The notes: a model not told the origin generated them from the sequence alone. DNA of 64,000 bases from Planctomycetaceae bacterium (GCA_002702655.1 PABB01000031.1:62001-126000); one strand, 5' to 3'; numbered from the stretch's first letter, positions 34,320 through 44,415 are shown. Numbers and translations: made by a program.

Positions 34320-35186
34320 CTACTGCTCCCCCGTTTGCGTTTCCGCCAATTCGCGACCGAGCAGCGACAGCATCACCTCCGCGTAGCGCTTGCCCAGCTT
34401 GCGATATCCTTCGGGCGCAAAATGCAAGTGGTCCGGTAACGCTTCGCAACCTGCCGACGAGACGATGTGCGCTGTGGGAATCGTCTGCGGCAACTCGCGA
34501 ATGATTGAATTCATGCTCGCGCAGACGCCTTTCTGATCGGCCGCCACCAATTCGCCCGCCAGCAATGGCACGTCGTCCGCCTTGAGCTGCAAATCGGCCA
34601 GCAGGTTCTCGTAAACGCCCTTCACTTTGGCGGGCCACTGCTTGTCGTTTGTGTTCGACTCGCCCTGGTGCAGCAGGATGCCTTTGATGACGCCGTCGCG
34701 CTGAGCGATTCTTGCCAGTTCGACTAACCGTCCGTAGGGATTGCCGCCGTACGCTTTGATCATGCCGATCATCCAATCCGGGGCCTGCTCAACGTAGGAT
34801 TCGTAGCTGTCCTTCTTGAACAATTCAATCTTGCACCCGCCAATCGAGACGTGGACGATGCCGACGCGGATTTCGTCCGGCAACTGTTGAACCAGCGTCC
34901 TGCCGAAGTAGTCCGCCGGCCCCAGGCCGGCGCGCGGACGGCAGAGCGGGGGATCGGCTCGATACCAGTGCCCCTGCTCGCGGCCCAAGCTGGGAAAGTC
35001 GACGGCGGCAAGCAACTGAAAGCGATTGTCGACCGGCCCCTCGTCCGCCTCCTCAATTCCGGGGAAGCCCTCCATGTTGGACTGCCCGAAACAGAGGAAG
35101 ACGTAGAAGTTGGGATCTTCCGCGCTGGCGCGCCCGCCTGCCACGGCCAGCGCTGCGATCAAACAGACCGCGAACTGACGAACCAT
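34320..35186 (-). CDS. sialate O-acetylesterase-like SGNH hydrolase (SASA/DUF303)
   Basis: This 288-residue exported esterase has a signal peptide over about 1-22. Catalytic Ser36 is in GQSNMEG, the oxyanion-like glycine motif is HVSIGGCKIE, the conserved LHQGESN lies near residue 172, and the Asp252/His255 pair is in PDHLHFAPEGYRK. This matches SASA-domain acetylesterases, which include acetylxylan esterases of family CE6 type. Removal of acetyl groups from xylan before the neighbouring GH10 acts is a reasonable inference. It lies 95 bases upstream of the carboxylesterase gene and 62 bases after the CE1-GH10 gene, all on the minus strand. Confidence 0.9.
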   Translation of the reverse strand: MVRQFAVCLIAALAVAGGRASAEDPNFYVFLCFGQSNMEGFPGIEEADEGPVDNRFQLLAAVDFPSLGREQGHWYRADPPLCRPRAGLGPADYFGRTLVQQLPDEIRVGIVHVSIGGCKIELFKKDSYESYVEQAPDWMIGMIKAYGGNPYGRLVELARIAQRDGVIKGILLHQGESNTNDKQWPAKVKGVYENLLADLQLKADDVPLLAGELVAADQKGVCASMNSIIRELPQTIPTAHIVSSAGCEALPDHLHFAPEGYRKLGKRYAEVMLSLLGRELAETQTGEQ

Positions 35187-35248
35187 GAATCTCCGCTCCG
35201 AATTGCGATCGTTGACAGGGAACCGCGAGCGAGGGACGCGGCAGGCGG

Positions 35249-38053
35249 CTATTGCTCCTCGGCGACGCGCAAGACCGCCTCGAACGCCGGCTTCGGGTTG
35301 TTATTGGCGTCGAACAGGAGCGGCTTGCCGTTGGCCCGCCACGAGACGCCGTCATTGGCGCCCCAGAAAGTCACCACTTCGATCGAGTCTTTATGCTTCA
35401 AGAACACCTTGAAGATATTCGCGTACTGCTCCGCCTGTCGCTGCAGTGCGGCGTCGACTAAGCCGCCGCCGGTCACGTCTTGAGTGATGTCGGCGCTGCC
35501 AGTGCGTTGGCCGCGCTGTGCGGTGTTCACGTCCAACTCAGTGACGTGAATTGGCAGTCCCAGCGACTCGAGTTCCGTAATCGTGCGGTCCATTTCCTCG
35601 TAGCTAGGATTGGTCGCGCTGATGTGGGTTTGTGTGCCGATGGCCATCACCGGCACGCCTTGCTCCTGTAGCGATTTGACGAGCTTGATGAGCTTCGCCC
35701 GCTTGCCGGGATTTTCCAGGCCGTAGTCGTTGTAGCGCAACACGGCGTCAGGATCGGCCTCGTGAGCGTACTCAAATGCCTTGGCAATGAAATCATCGCC
35801 GATGATCTGCCGCCACAATGAATCACGCAGGACGTCCTCGCCCCCGTCGGCAATTGCCTCGTTCACGACGTCCCACGCGTGAATCCGACCCTTGTAGCGA
35901 CCAACGATGGCGTGGATGTGATCGCGCATCCGCTGAAGCAACTCTTCTCGCGACGCGCGCGGACCCTGGTAGCCAAACCGCCGGCGAGCCTGGCGTCCTT
36001 CCGATTCCGGCTGTTCGGGGGCTGGGTTGTCGCCTGCGAATACCCAGTCGGGCGTTTGCGCGTGCCACACGAGCGTATGGCCGACAATGTACATGTCGCG
36101 ACGCTCGCCAAACTGAACGAAGGCGTCAGCGGGCTCCCAGTTGTAGCCATCCGCGCCTTCGCGCGGGTGGATCAACGCCCACTTCAAGTCATTTTCGGGG
36201 GATATCGAGTTGAACTGCTGATCGACCGTCGCCGTGTCCTGACGAACTTGTTCGAGAGTCCGGCGCACATTATCCGCCCGAACGGCCTGATCAATTGCAA
36301 TCGTACGGTTGATGGCGACCCCGATCAGGAAATCGCCTTCGTAGGCTTCCTTGAGCGTGAGCCCATTCGCTGGAAGAAGCTCGATTGCGTTAATCGCTGG
36401 ATTTTCGACTTGAGCAGCGAATTCGATGCGAAATTCGCCGTCGGACACCTCCACCGGTACGGCGACCACGTAGGCACGGCGCGGACCGCCGGCCTTCTTC
36501 CAGATGTCAAAGTCCTTGAACTCGTGCCCGTGCATGGTGAAGGAGAAGACCCGATCGCCGGGACCGTAAACGCCCTCAAACGTTTCGGCGAAGTGAAGTT
36601 TCGCCACGTACTTTCCGTTTGGAACCTCGACGGAGAACGAATCCATCGCGTAATGTTCGGACAAATAGAGTTCAGCGTCTTCGGCGCCCTCGATGGTCAT
36701 CGAGGGATCGCGGTCGATAGTGGCGCCGCCGTTGAATCCCTTATCCGCGCGCCACACGCGGCCGGCCGCGTCGACGTACTCGACATAACCGCCTGCGTTG
36801 ATGCGAATTGCGTCGTTGTCCGACGCGGCGGGCGCCTGGTCCGTCGCGGGCTCCGCGGCGACGGCCGAATCGGAGTCAGACCGGAACAGCAATTGCGCGA
36901 ATTCCTTCAAGCTACGCCGCCACGTTTGCCATTCGTGTGCCGTATCGGGCGAAATGTAAAAGGCGCTGTTGATTCCAGCGGCCTCGAGTTGCTCGTGATT
37001 GGCCCGCACGGCTTCGGGGCGTTCCCTGGAGCCGCAACTCTGAAAGATCAGCTTCACCTGCTTGTTGAACGCTTCGGCGTCGGCCATCACGCCGCCGTGG
37101 GCGGTGGCGGGATCCCCAACGGTGCCGCCGCTGAAGATACCAATGTGGGAAAACACGTCGGTGTTTTCCATGGCAATGGCGTTGGTCTGCATGCCGCCCA
37201 TCGACAGTCCAGCCATGGCCCGATGCGGTTGGTCGGCCAGCGTCCGATAATTGGCGTCGATCATGGGAATGATGTCCTGCAGGAGGGTTTTTCCGAATTG
37301 ATCGGCCCAACCTGCCGGCGGCCATTGTCTGCGTCCGCGTTCGTCCCGCGCCGGCGGGCGCGGGCGATCACCCTCGGGCATTCGCCACGTGCCATTGTCC
37401 ATCACAATGATGAACGGCACGGCTTTCCCCGCTGCGAGCAGGTTATCCATGATCAAGCCCGTCCGTCCTTGCTCAGGCCAGCCGTACTCGTTCTCGCCGC
37501 CGCCGTGTTGCAGGTAAAGCACTGGATAACGGGTTGTGGCATCGGAGTCGTACCCGGGCGGGCAATAAACGAAGCAGTGACGCATGGCGTCGTTGACTTC
37601 CGAGAAGTAGTGGTGCTCGCGGATCGTGCCGTGAGGCACGTTCTTCAGTGCGTAAAAATCCTGATCATCGGCGGGCGGTTCCACGCCGCTACCCCACCGG
37701 CCCGCGCCGTAGAAATACAACGTCCCCGGGTCGGGCACGGCCGCGCCATCGATCCACAACTGGTAATAGTGAAATCCCGGGTCCTGCGGCTCGGAGTCGC
37801 CGATCCAAACGCCGTCGTTACCCTTGGTCATGGGGTATTTGACTCCGCCAATGTCCAGGAGCACCTCGTTGGCGTCAGGTGCGGAGATTCGCGCTCGCAC
37901 GGCCCCCGCGGCGTTGACTTGGGGATACTCCCGTCCCGGTTGGTTGATTGACGAAGGCACGAAGCCCTCAGCCGCGGACAAATCTCCCACGGTTGCGAGC
38001 GCGGAGGCCCCCACGGCCAAAGCGAGAAGCAGGACCAATCGTGTGCCGAGCAT
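35249..38053 (-). CDS. multidomain CE1 esterase - malectin-like - GH10 endo-1,4-beta-xylanase
   Basis: The ATG at 38053 follows CAGGAG. The 934-residue exported enzyme has a signal peptide (about 1-28) and an N-terminal beta-sandwich resembling the CBM48-like module before CE1 esterases (about 35-120). The CE1/feruloyl-esterase domain (about 140-392) has Ser284 in GLSMGG and His373 in AHEWQTWRR. A short linker (393-412) leads to a malectin-like domain (about 415-560), then a GH10 xylanase (about 565-934) with acid/base Glu732 in DVVNEA and nucleophile Glu839 in HVTELDV. One polypeptide would thus cut xylan and remove feruloyl or acetyl esters. It is part of the minus-strand hemicellulase run. 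Confidence 0.95.
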   Translation of the reverse strand: MLGTRLVLLLALAVGASALATVGDLSAAEGFVPSSINQPGREYPQVNAAGAVRARISAPDANEVLLDIGGVKYPMTKGNDGVWIGDSEPQDPGFHYYQLWIDGAAVPDPGTLYFYGAGRWGSGVEPPADDQDFYALKNVPHGTIREHHYFSEVNDAMRHCFVYCPPGYDSDATTRYPVLYLQHGGGENEYGWPEQGRTGLIMDNLLAAGKAVPFIIVMDNGTWRMPEGDRPRPPARDERGRRQWPPAGWADQFGKTLLQDIIPMIDANYRTLADQPHRAMAGLSMGGMQTNAIAMENTDVFSHIGIFSGGTVGDPATAHGGVMADAEAFNKQVKLIFQSCGSRERPEAVRANHEQLEAAGINSAFYISPDTAHEWQTWRRSLKEFAQLLFRSDSDSAVAAEPATDQAPAASDNDAIRINAGGYVEYVDAAGRVWRADKGFNGGATIDRDPSMTIEGAEDAELYLSEHYAMDSFSVEVPNGKYVAKLHFAETFEGVYGPGDRVFSFTMHGHEFKDFDIWKKAGGPRRAYVVAVPVEVSDGEFRIEFAAQVENPAINAIELLPANGLTLKEAYEGDFLIGVAINRTIAIDQAVRADNVRRTLEQVRQDTATVDQQFNSISPENDLKWALIHPREGADGYNWEPADAFVQFGERRDMYIVGHTLVWHAQTPDWVFAGDNPAPEQPESEGRQARRRFGYQGPRASREELLQRMRDHIHAIVGRYKGRIHAWDVVNEAIADGGEDVLRDSLWRQIIGDDFIAKAFEYAHEADPDAVLRYNDYGLENPGKRAKLIKLVKSLQEQGVPVMAIGTQTHISATNPSYEEMDRTITELESLGLPIHVTELDVNTAQRGQRTGSADITQDVTGGGLVDAALQRQAEQYANIFKVFLKHKDSIEVVTFWGANDGVSWRANGKPLLFDANNNPKPAFEAVLRVAEEQ

Positions 38054-38155
38054 GGTTGAGACTCCTGTGGCGAGTCGCACAGGGCGTCGACCGTCTTTTT
38101 GCGGTCGCAACTACCCTGAACGGTTAATGGAAGTGAAAGGTCTTGCGTCGGCGCA

Positions 38156-40723
38156 TCAGGGCGCGTCGGCTTTCTCGACCAGGTCGCTGGCGGCGTTCGC
38201 CAGTCGTATGTAATCCGCGCAAATGTCGATGACGTACTCGTTCTCTCCCCAGAGAAACGGCCAGTCGTTCTTGTTCTCCAAGAAGTCGGGCTGAATCAAC
38301 AGCACGCCCGGCGTGACGCCGCCGGCGATGAACGAAAAATCAGCTCGATTATTTCCGTAGGCGATTGTCTTCGACTGCAGTCCCACGCCCGACACAAATG
38401 ACACGTTGGAGTACGGATGGCAGCCGTAGATATAGTTCAGCCCGCGAAAGACGTATTCCGGGCCAATGATCTCGGGATACGCCCGATGCAGCAGATAGTT
38501 GGTGAAGGCCCAATTGATCACGGCCGAGTTGCCCGCCCAGCCGCGAGTCGTGATCGGCACGCCGTAGGGGTTGGCCTGGAGCAGATCGTCGTTTGCCGCT
38601 TTGTGACGCTTTACGAACGGGACGAGACGGGTCTTGAACTCCTCCGGCAAGTGCGCAACGGCGCTGGCGGCGACTCCGATCAACCGATCCGAATTTCTTT
38701 CGAGCCCGGACCAAAGCCGCTCCTGCAAGTCGTCGGCGTAGTGTTGCTCGCCGGTGGAGATGTACAGCTGCAGGAGCGCTTCCGCCTCGGCGCCCCTGCG
38801 GAACGCCGCCCTGCGGGCGTCGCCCGACTCGATCTGCTCCTGTTCGTCGGACCACGCGCGTTTTGCCGTAGCGAGGCATTCCTCGGCGAGTTCTGCGTTT
38901 GTGTCTTGCAGAGCGCGAGCTGCCGCCGCCAAAGCGGCAACTGAAGCAATGTTCGCGGCGGAGTTCTTGCCAGTGAACGCCCACCGGTCGTCAGGCGTGC
39001 CGCTCGACACGCCGTCGGTTTCGTCCCATTTTAGGGTTGGGTTGAACGGAAGGTTGTCGGTCATCGCGGCGCCGTCGCCCAGATGATGGTACTGGTGCAG
39101 ATGCGGCACGATGATCCCGGGAATCGCCCGCCCGAATGCGCGATGCTGCGCGAGCAGCGCGAGCGTTCCGTGTTCGATTTGCTGCAAGAGATCGGGCGTG
39201 CCGTCAGGATGATGGATATCGACCAAGCGCCGCTGCTGATCGACGAGCGTTTCGTCACGGCGAGGCTGGAACAAGTCCCATGTTTGCGCAAGGCCCAGCA
39301 CAGTCCCGCAATGCGACCCGGTGCGAATGTCGAAATCGCCCGCGTCGAACCAACCACCGATATTGAGTCCGGGAATTCGCTCGCCTGGCTTGTATTTGGT
39401 TTCCGTGCTGTCCCCGGACCGGTAGCCGTCGAAATGCTGGTGATTCAACGGCGCCTGCCGGGCGTCGTCCAGATGCGCCGCCCCGTGCCACACTCGGTAA
39501 GCCTCGTTTACCCGCACATGGTCCATCTGCACGGGGAACCAGACGTCCAGCGTCGGTTGCCACACGTCGTCGAGCACGTGGCGGCTCACAGGTATCGGGC
39601 CGGAACGGTGTTCGCCGTATTCAATGCGGTAGAGGCCGGGCTCCCGGATTTCGCTGAAATCGAACCGGACGTAGTGGTAGCGATACAAATCGCCCCAGTC
39701 AGCAACTTGGCCCCGCAATGCTTCGACCCACTCGCCCTCATCGGTCCAGCGGAGGACGCTTGCCGACGGCAGTGGCTTATCGTGCGGGTCGAGTTCAATG
39801 ACGGCAACCTTCTCTTGGTCCGGCGTATAGCCGACCTGTGAATGCCCGATGTTCGGCGCGCGAACCCAATTCGGTATCACCGCGGGCGTGATCACCCATT
39901 CGACGACGGTCCCCGTTTGACCGGCCGGCAGCAGCGATCGTACGACAAACCATCCGTTCTGGGCGACGTTTCGGCCATCGAGCAATTGCAGCGGGCCACC
40001 GGTCTTCGTCGCGATGCGCACCCGACGTGCGGGGTCCTCGGGCGCGAGAATCAGCGTCCGTCCCTCCGCTATCGGCTTGGGCTCAATGAACTCATTTCGC
40101 CCGTGATCGTCGAACGTGGAATGTCCGGCAAACTGCCGCAGTCGTTCGTTATCCGGCCTGACCGTCATGGCGCTGGCGGGAGAGCGAGGAAATCTCGCGA
40201 CGTCGTCGTCAATGCGATACGTCGATTCAAAATACGCCGACGGCAGGAACTCCAGATTGAGCCCCGCGCGGCCCTCAAGGGCCTGCGGGACTGGCTTGTC
40301 CAGGACGACGCGCATCAGCACGGCGTCGCCAGCAGCCTCCACTTCCAGGCGAGACTCGAAGTCGTAGTCGTCGTATCTCGTGCGAACAACAATACGGTTC
40401 TGGTCCCTGCGAACCGCCCGATCCGCCACCGTCGGAATCGGATCCCACTGTTCGGGCGTCGGGTTCAAACGGACCGCCCCGCCGGTGGCGGTGCGCACTC
40501 CATGGTGGACCATGATAACGCCGGACGTCTTCTCGTCGAAGAACATCCCGTTGTAGCCGGCGTCGAACGCCATCACGCTGAATCCGCGAGCCTCGAAATA
40601 CCCCAAATCGTTCAGGGCAATATCAGCGGCATTCCCAGTCGTCGTCCGGCAGCATAGCAGGCTCACAAAAATCCAACTCGCATACGAGACGCGAGACACG
40701 GCGTGCTTGATCAATTTCGTCAT
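38156..40723 (-). CDS. GH9-family glycoside hydrolase with Ig-like and extra N-terminal domain
   Basis: This 855-residue exported protein has a signal region over about 1-33. The C-terminal two thirds are GH9: a CelD-type Ig-like domain begins near 291 (NIGHSQVGYTPDQEKVAVIE), and the (alpha/alpha)6 barrel carries the catalytic base motif DAGD at 460-463 and the acid Glu829 in GENEYVID. GH9 members are mostly endo- or exo-beta-glucanases, some acting on xyloglucan or glucosamine oligomers. Residues about 35-285 form an additional beta-rich domain (LNDLGYFEARGFSVMAFDAG) that I cannot name. The gene diverges from xylA across an 854-base spacer. Confidence 0.9.
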   Translation of the reverse strand: MTKLIKHAVSRVSYASWIFVSLLCCRTTTGNAADIALNDLGYFEARGFSVMAFDAGYNGMFFDEKTSGVIMVHHGVRTATGGAVRLNPTPEQWDPIPTVADRAVRRDQNRIVVRTRYDDYDFESRLEVEAAGDAVLMRVVLDKPVPQALEGRAGLNLEFLPSAYFESTYRIDDDVARFPRSPASAMTVRPDNERLRQFAGHSTFDDHGRNEFIEPKPIAEGRTLILAPEDPARRVRIATKTGGPLQLLDGRNVAQNGWFVVRSLLPAGQTGTVVEWVITPAVIPNWVRAPNIGHSQVGYTPDQEKVAVIELDPHDKPLPSASVLRWTDEGEWVEALRGQVADWGDLYRYHYVRFDFSEIREPGLYRIEYGEHRSGPIPVSRHVLDDVWQPTLDVWFPVQMDHVRVNEAYRVWHGAAHLDDARQAPLNHQHFDGYRSGDSTETKYKPGERIPGLNIGGWFDAGDFDIRTGSHCGTVLGLAQTWDLFQPRRDETLVDQQRRLVDIHHPDGTPDLLQQIEHGTLALLAQHRAFGRAIPGIIVPHLHQYHHLGDGAAMTDNLPFNPTLKWDETDGVSSGTPDDRWAFTGKNSAANIASVAALAAAARALQDTNAELAEECLATAKRAWSDEQEQIESGDARRAAFRRGAEAEALLQLYISTGEQHYADDLQERLWSGLERNSDRLIGVAASAVAHLPEEFKTRLVPFVKRHKAANDDLLQANPYGVPITTRGWAGNSAVINWAFTNYLLHRAYPEIIGPEYVFRGLNYIYGCHPYSNVSFVSGVGLQSKTIAYGNNRADFSFIAGGVTPGVLLIQPDFLENKNDWPFLWGENEYVIDICADYIRLANAASDLVEKADAP

Positions 40724-41240
40724 CGTTGGTTACTTCGATGGAGGTGAATTGTCTCGCGTTCGCATGCTCCGATCATTGCAGCGGTCGCAATCTGAGACCG
40801 CGACCACGAACGGTCCGACGGCTGAAGTCCGAGTGGCGGTCGTGGCTCTCAATGATTGGCGCCATAAGTACTGGGTGGCTTGATCCAGAAAAGGGCGAAC
40901 GCGATCGCGTGCTCCGCTCGACCTGACAATCACGCGTGACAGAACGAGCTGACGACGACCGGCGGATGCGACGAGCAACGGCGTGGTTCCTGATAAGATC
41001 TTCGCTACTTGGACGAGCCCCCCGCTCAGGCACAGCGACGCCAACGGCGCGCGTGGCTTGGATAAGCATTGTGGCCGCAAAAAGCTCTGCAGCGATTTGC
41101 TAAAAACTGTCAACAATATGAGGCGACGGGCCGGAAAAGTACCATCAGACAAGCCGTCCGCAGATCAAATGGAACCCGCGGGCGCACGGCAGCTATCGGT
41201 GGCTGGCAAAGTGCAAATTAACGTCTCCCCAACCAGCAAA

Positions 41241-41256
41241 CTGACAGCGCTGCCAG
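41241..41256. promoter_or_regulatory. LacI-type operator candidate upstream of xylA
   Basis: CTGACAGCGCTGCCAG is palindromic except for one mismatched pair (positions 4 and 13) and has the central GCGC expected of LacI-family sites. Its reverse strand, TGGCAGCGCTGTCA, matches 12 of 14 bases with TGCCGGCGCTGTCA in the lacI-like promoter at 59905. Confidence 0.5.
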
Positions 41257-41306
41257 TAACATATATGAATCGTTTGCAGGTTTCCACGAAGATTTTCCAT
41301 CAATAA

Positions 41307-41334
41307 TTGAAATCGCAGTCAAAAGGGGCATAAT
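41307..41334 (+). promoter_or_regulatory. candidate sigma-70 promoter for xylA
   Basis: TTGAAA (41307-41312) and CATAAT (41329-41334) are spaced 16 bases apart; each matches five of six consensus positions. It lies about 240 bases upstream of xylA and 50 bases downstream of the operator candidate. Confidence 0.4.
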
Positions 41335-41577
41335 CCAGAGACGGTTCAGGTCAATGGACTCCGCGGATCTACCGCGAGCACAGCGGTTTGGGCTCGGCAA
41401 CCGCAGCCCGCGCTCCGCGCACACGGGGCCCAGCCCGGGCGGGCGAACATCACGGCCTACGGACATGGCCACGAAGGCGAGCAGCAGTCGCTTCGTAGCG
41501 GCTACTCCCGACAGTCATGTTGACGCTCGCTACACTGCGACCTTTACGACCAACTATCGCTTTCGATTCGAACACTC

Positions 41578-42888
41578 ATGACAGCATTTTCCGAAGTCTC
41601 TCGCATCAATTTCGAAGGCCCCGACAGCCGCAACGCGCTGGCGTTCCGCTACTACGACGAGAACGAAGTGATTGAGGGCAAATCCATGAAGGACCACCTG
41701 CGGTTCAGCGTGGTCTATTGGCATACGTTTCGCGGGCAGGGAAGCGATCCCTTTGGACCGGGTACGGCGCTGCGGCCATGGGACGACGGAACCGACAGCG
41801 TTGAGAACGCGCAGCACCGAGCGCGCGTCGCCTTTGAGTTTTTCGAGAAACTGGGCGCTCCGTTCTACGCGTTCCACGACCGCGACGTCGCGCCCGAGGG
41901 GGCCACGCTCGCCGAATCGCACGCCAATCTGGATGCCGTGGTCCACGTACTGAAGGAAGAGCAGCAGCGCACGGGAGTCCGCCTGTTGTGGGGCACCGCC
42001 AACCTATTCTCCCATCCCCGCTACATGCACGGCGCGGCGACCAGCTGCAACGCCGAGGTCTTCGCCTATGCGGCCGCTCAGGTGAAGAAGGCGATTGAGG
42101 TCACCCACGAACTGGGGGGCGAGGGCTACACCTTCTGGGGAGGACGCGAGGGCTACCAGTGCTTGTGGAACACCGACATGCAGCGCGAGCAGGAGCATCT
42201 CGCGCGATTCCTGCATATGGCGGTCGACCATGCCAAGGCGATTGGCTTCGACCGCCCCTTCTACATCGAGCCCAAACCGAAAGAACCGACCAAGCATCAG
42301 TACGACTCCGACGCGGCGGCCTGCCTGAACTTCCTGCGGCAGTATGATTTGTTGCCCTATTTTAAGCTGAACCTGGAAACCAACCACGCCACGCTGGCCG
42401 GGCACTCGATGCACCACGAGCTGGAAGTGGCGGGGGCGGCCGGGGCCCTGGGTTCGATTGACGCCAACACGGGCGACATGCTTTTGGGCTGGGACACCGA
42501 CCAATTTGCGACCGACATTTACCTCACCACCCAGTGCATGCATGCGATTCTCAAGTACGGTGGGCTGACCACCGGCGGCGTCAATTTCGACGCCAAGGTC
42601 CGCCGCGAAAGCTTCGAGCCAATCGACCTGTTCTACGCGCACATCGGGTCGATGGATGCGTTCGCCCGCGGGCTGAAGATCGCCGCTGCCATGCGGGCCG
42701 ACGGGCGGCTCGCCCAGATGGTCAACGACCGCTACGGCAGTTGGCAGTCGGGACTCGGCGCCGAGATTGAAGCTGGTCAGCACAGTTTCGAGTCGCTCTC
42801 CATGCTCATGCTGGATAAGGGCGAAGCGGCGGCCAACGCCTCGGGCCGCCAGGAACTGTTCGAGAACGTGATCAACCAATACCTGTAG
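41578..42888 (+). CDS. xylA: xylose isomerase
   Basis: This 436-residue cytosolic metal-dependent isomerase (D-xylose to D-xylulose, also glucose to fructose) is of the longer group II type. Motifs seen in order are [14 protein letters not shown], the catalytic histidine in [35 protein letters not shown], the metal ligands in [14 protein letters not shown] and [16 protein letters not shown], and the metal-binding [18 protein letters not shown]. No Shine-Dalgarno is obvious. It faces away from the GH9 gene and precedes GH43 by 132 bases. It is the only intracellular xylose-catabolic gene here; no xylulokinase is in the window. Confidence 0.98.
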   Translation: MTAFSEVSRINFEGPDSRNALAFRYYDENEVIEGKSMKDHLRFSVVYWHTFRGQGSDPFGPGTALRPWDDGTDSVENAQHRARVAFEFFEKLGAPFYAFHDRDVAPEGATLAESHANLDAVVHVLKEEQQRTGVRLLWGTANLFSHPRYMHGAATSCNAEVFAYAAAQVKKAIEVTHELGGEGYTFWGGREGYQCLWNTDMQREQEHLARFLHMAVDHAKAIGFDRPFYIEPKPKEPTKHQYDSDAAACLNFLRQYDLLPYFKLNLETNHATLAGHSMHHELEVAGAAGALGSIDANTGDMLLGWDTDQFATDIYLTTQCMHAILKYGGLTTGGVNFDAKVRRESFEPIDLFYAHIGSMDAFARGLKIAAAMRADGRLAQMVNDRYGSWQSGLGAEIEAGQHSFESLSMLMLDKGEAAANASGRQELFENVINQYL

Positions 42889-43020
42889 TCGGATTTTCGC
42901 TTGCCACGCGGCGGCCAAGGGCGACTCGACGCCGTCCGCCCCCCGCTGCGGCCGCGCGTCTTGCTGCGGCCGCGGATGCACTCGTCACGCGACTCTGTTC
43001 CACTCCTCGGGAACGGCCCC

Positions 43021-44415
43021 ATGACACGCTTTCCGTTCACGGCACTCATGATCGCGAGCCTCGCGTGCAGTGCGCCCGTCGCGGCAATCAACCCCATTGT
43101 CCAAACGATCTACACCGCGGACCCGGCGCCCGTGGTTCACGCTGGAACACTTTACCTGTACACCAGTCACGACGAGGACCAGTTGGTGAAGAATTTCTTC
43201 ACCATGAAGGACTGGCGGTGTTTCTCGACGAACGACATGGTCAACTGGACCGACCACGGCGCCGTCGCGTCGCTGCGAAACTTCACGTGGGCCGATCCAA
43301 AGATCTCCGGCTGGGGCGGTTTCGAGAACGGCGCTTGGGCGCCCCAGGCGATCGAGCGGGACGGCAAGTGGTACTTGTACGTGCCGCTGCAAGGGCGGGG
43401 CATCGGCGTGCTCGTGGCCGACAATCCGTTTGGCCCCTTCGAGGATCCTCTCAACAAGCCGCTGGTGGCCAACGACAACATCGATCCGTCGGTTTTCCTC
43501 GACGACGACGGCGACGCCTACTTGTATTGGGGCAATCCGAAGTGCTGGTACGCCAAGCTCAACGACGACATGATCTCCTACGACACGGCGCTCGGCGACC
43601 ACGGTCTGGTCGTGCAAGAAATGACGCCCGCAGCATTCGGCCAGCGGAGCAAGCCTGATCCCCGCCGACCCACGAGCTACGAAGAGGGCCCCTGGCTGTA
43701 CAAGCGTAACGAATTGTACTACTTGTTCTTTGGCGCCGGGCCTATTCCCGAGCACCTGGGCTACTCCACATCAACCAGCCCGGCCGGTCCGTGGAAGTAC
43801 GGCGGCGTGGTCATGTCGACTCAAGGCGGCAGTTTCACCAACCACCCCGGCGTCGTCGACTACCACGGCAAGACTTACCTGTTCTATCACAATGCGGCCT
43901 TGCCTGGCGGCGGTGGGTTTCACCGCTCGGTCTGCGTCGACGAATTGACATTCAACCGGGATGGCTCGGTCGTTCCGCTGGACATGACCGAAGACGGCCC
44001 CGCGCCGGTGGCGGAGCTCGACCCTTACCAGCGCGTCGAGGCGGAGACCATTGCCTGGGCGAGCGGCGTCGAAACCGAACCGGCGGGCGACAAGCCGGGC
44101 AACATGGTCATCGCCGCGGTGGACGATGGCGATTCGATTGAGGTGCAGAACGTCGACTTCGGCGCACCCGGTGCTGCCAAATTTGCCGCGTCCGTGGCGA
44201 GCGACGAGGATGCAGGCGGAACGATCGAACTGCGACTGGACAGCGCCGACGGTCCGCTGATCGGCGCCTTGTCTATCCCCGGCACCGCAGGGTCGTGGAA
44301 GACGCTCTCCACCGACGTGACCAAAACGTTCGGCGTCCATGACCTTTTTCTTATCTTCCGTGGCCCGCCCGCGGGCAACCTGTACCGGGTCGATTGGTGG
44401 AAATTCGAACCATGA
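43021..44415 (+). CDS. GH43-family glycosidase with C-terminal CBM6
   Basis: From the ATG at 43021 the product is 464 residues with a signal peptide (MTRFPFTALMIASLACSAPV, then AA). The five-bladed propeller shows the GH43 base Asp34 (YTADPAPV), the pKa modulator Asp155 (NIDPSVF) and acid Glu222 (SYEEGPW). From about residue 340 a CBM6-like beta-sandwich (VEAETIAWASGVETEPAGDK, ending VDWWKFEP) should bind xylan-type chains. The enzyme is probably a beta-xylosidase or alpha-L-arabinofuranosidase. It resembles the GH43-CBM6 gene at 50328-51689, suggesting duplication. The frame is open to 42901 but no start fits there. Confidence 0.92.
   Translation: MTRFPFTALMIASLACSAPVAAINPIVQTIYTADPAPVVHAGTLYLYTSHDEDQLVKNFFTMKDWRCFSTNDMVNWTDHGAVASLRNFTWADPKISGWGGFENGAWAPQAIERDGKWYLYVPLQGRGIGVLVADNPFGPFEDPLNKPLVANDNIDPSVFLDDDGDAYLYWGNPKCWYAKLNDDMISYDTALGDHGLVVQEMTPAAFGQRSKPDPRRPTSYEEGPWLYKRNELYYLFFGAGPIPEHLGYSTSTSPAGPWKYGGVVMSTQGGSFTNHPGVVDYHGKTYLFYHNAALPGGGGFHRSVCVDELTFNRDGSVVPLDMTEDGPAPVAELDPYQRVEAETIAWASGVETEPAGDKPGNMVIAAVDDGDSIEVQNVDFGAPGAAKFAASVASDEDAGGTIELRLDSADGPLIGALSIPGTAGSWKTLSTDVTKTFGVHDLFLIFRGPPAGNLYRVDWWKFEP

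Larger units (their letters stand above)
40724..41577. other. 854-base divergent regulatory spacer between GH9 and xylA
   Basis: No convincing gene is present; short frames on both strands lack start signals or family content. It holds an operator-like palindrome (41241-41256) and a candidate promoter facing xylA (41307-41334) in a locally AT-rich stretch (about 41255-41340). Confidence 0.6.

Noticed and set aside
35879..37951. A 690-codon plus-strand frame opposite the CE1-GH10 gene
   Set aside because: The minus-strand gene has complete catalytic motifs for two enzyme families; this frame has none.
40730..41152. A 140-codon minus-strand frame in the GH9/xylA spacer
   Set aside because: No start signal, no hydrophobic or family pattern, and composition rich in Ser and Arg; the spacer is better read as regulatory.
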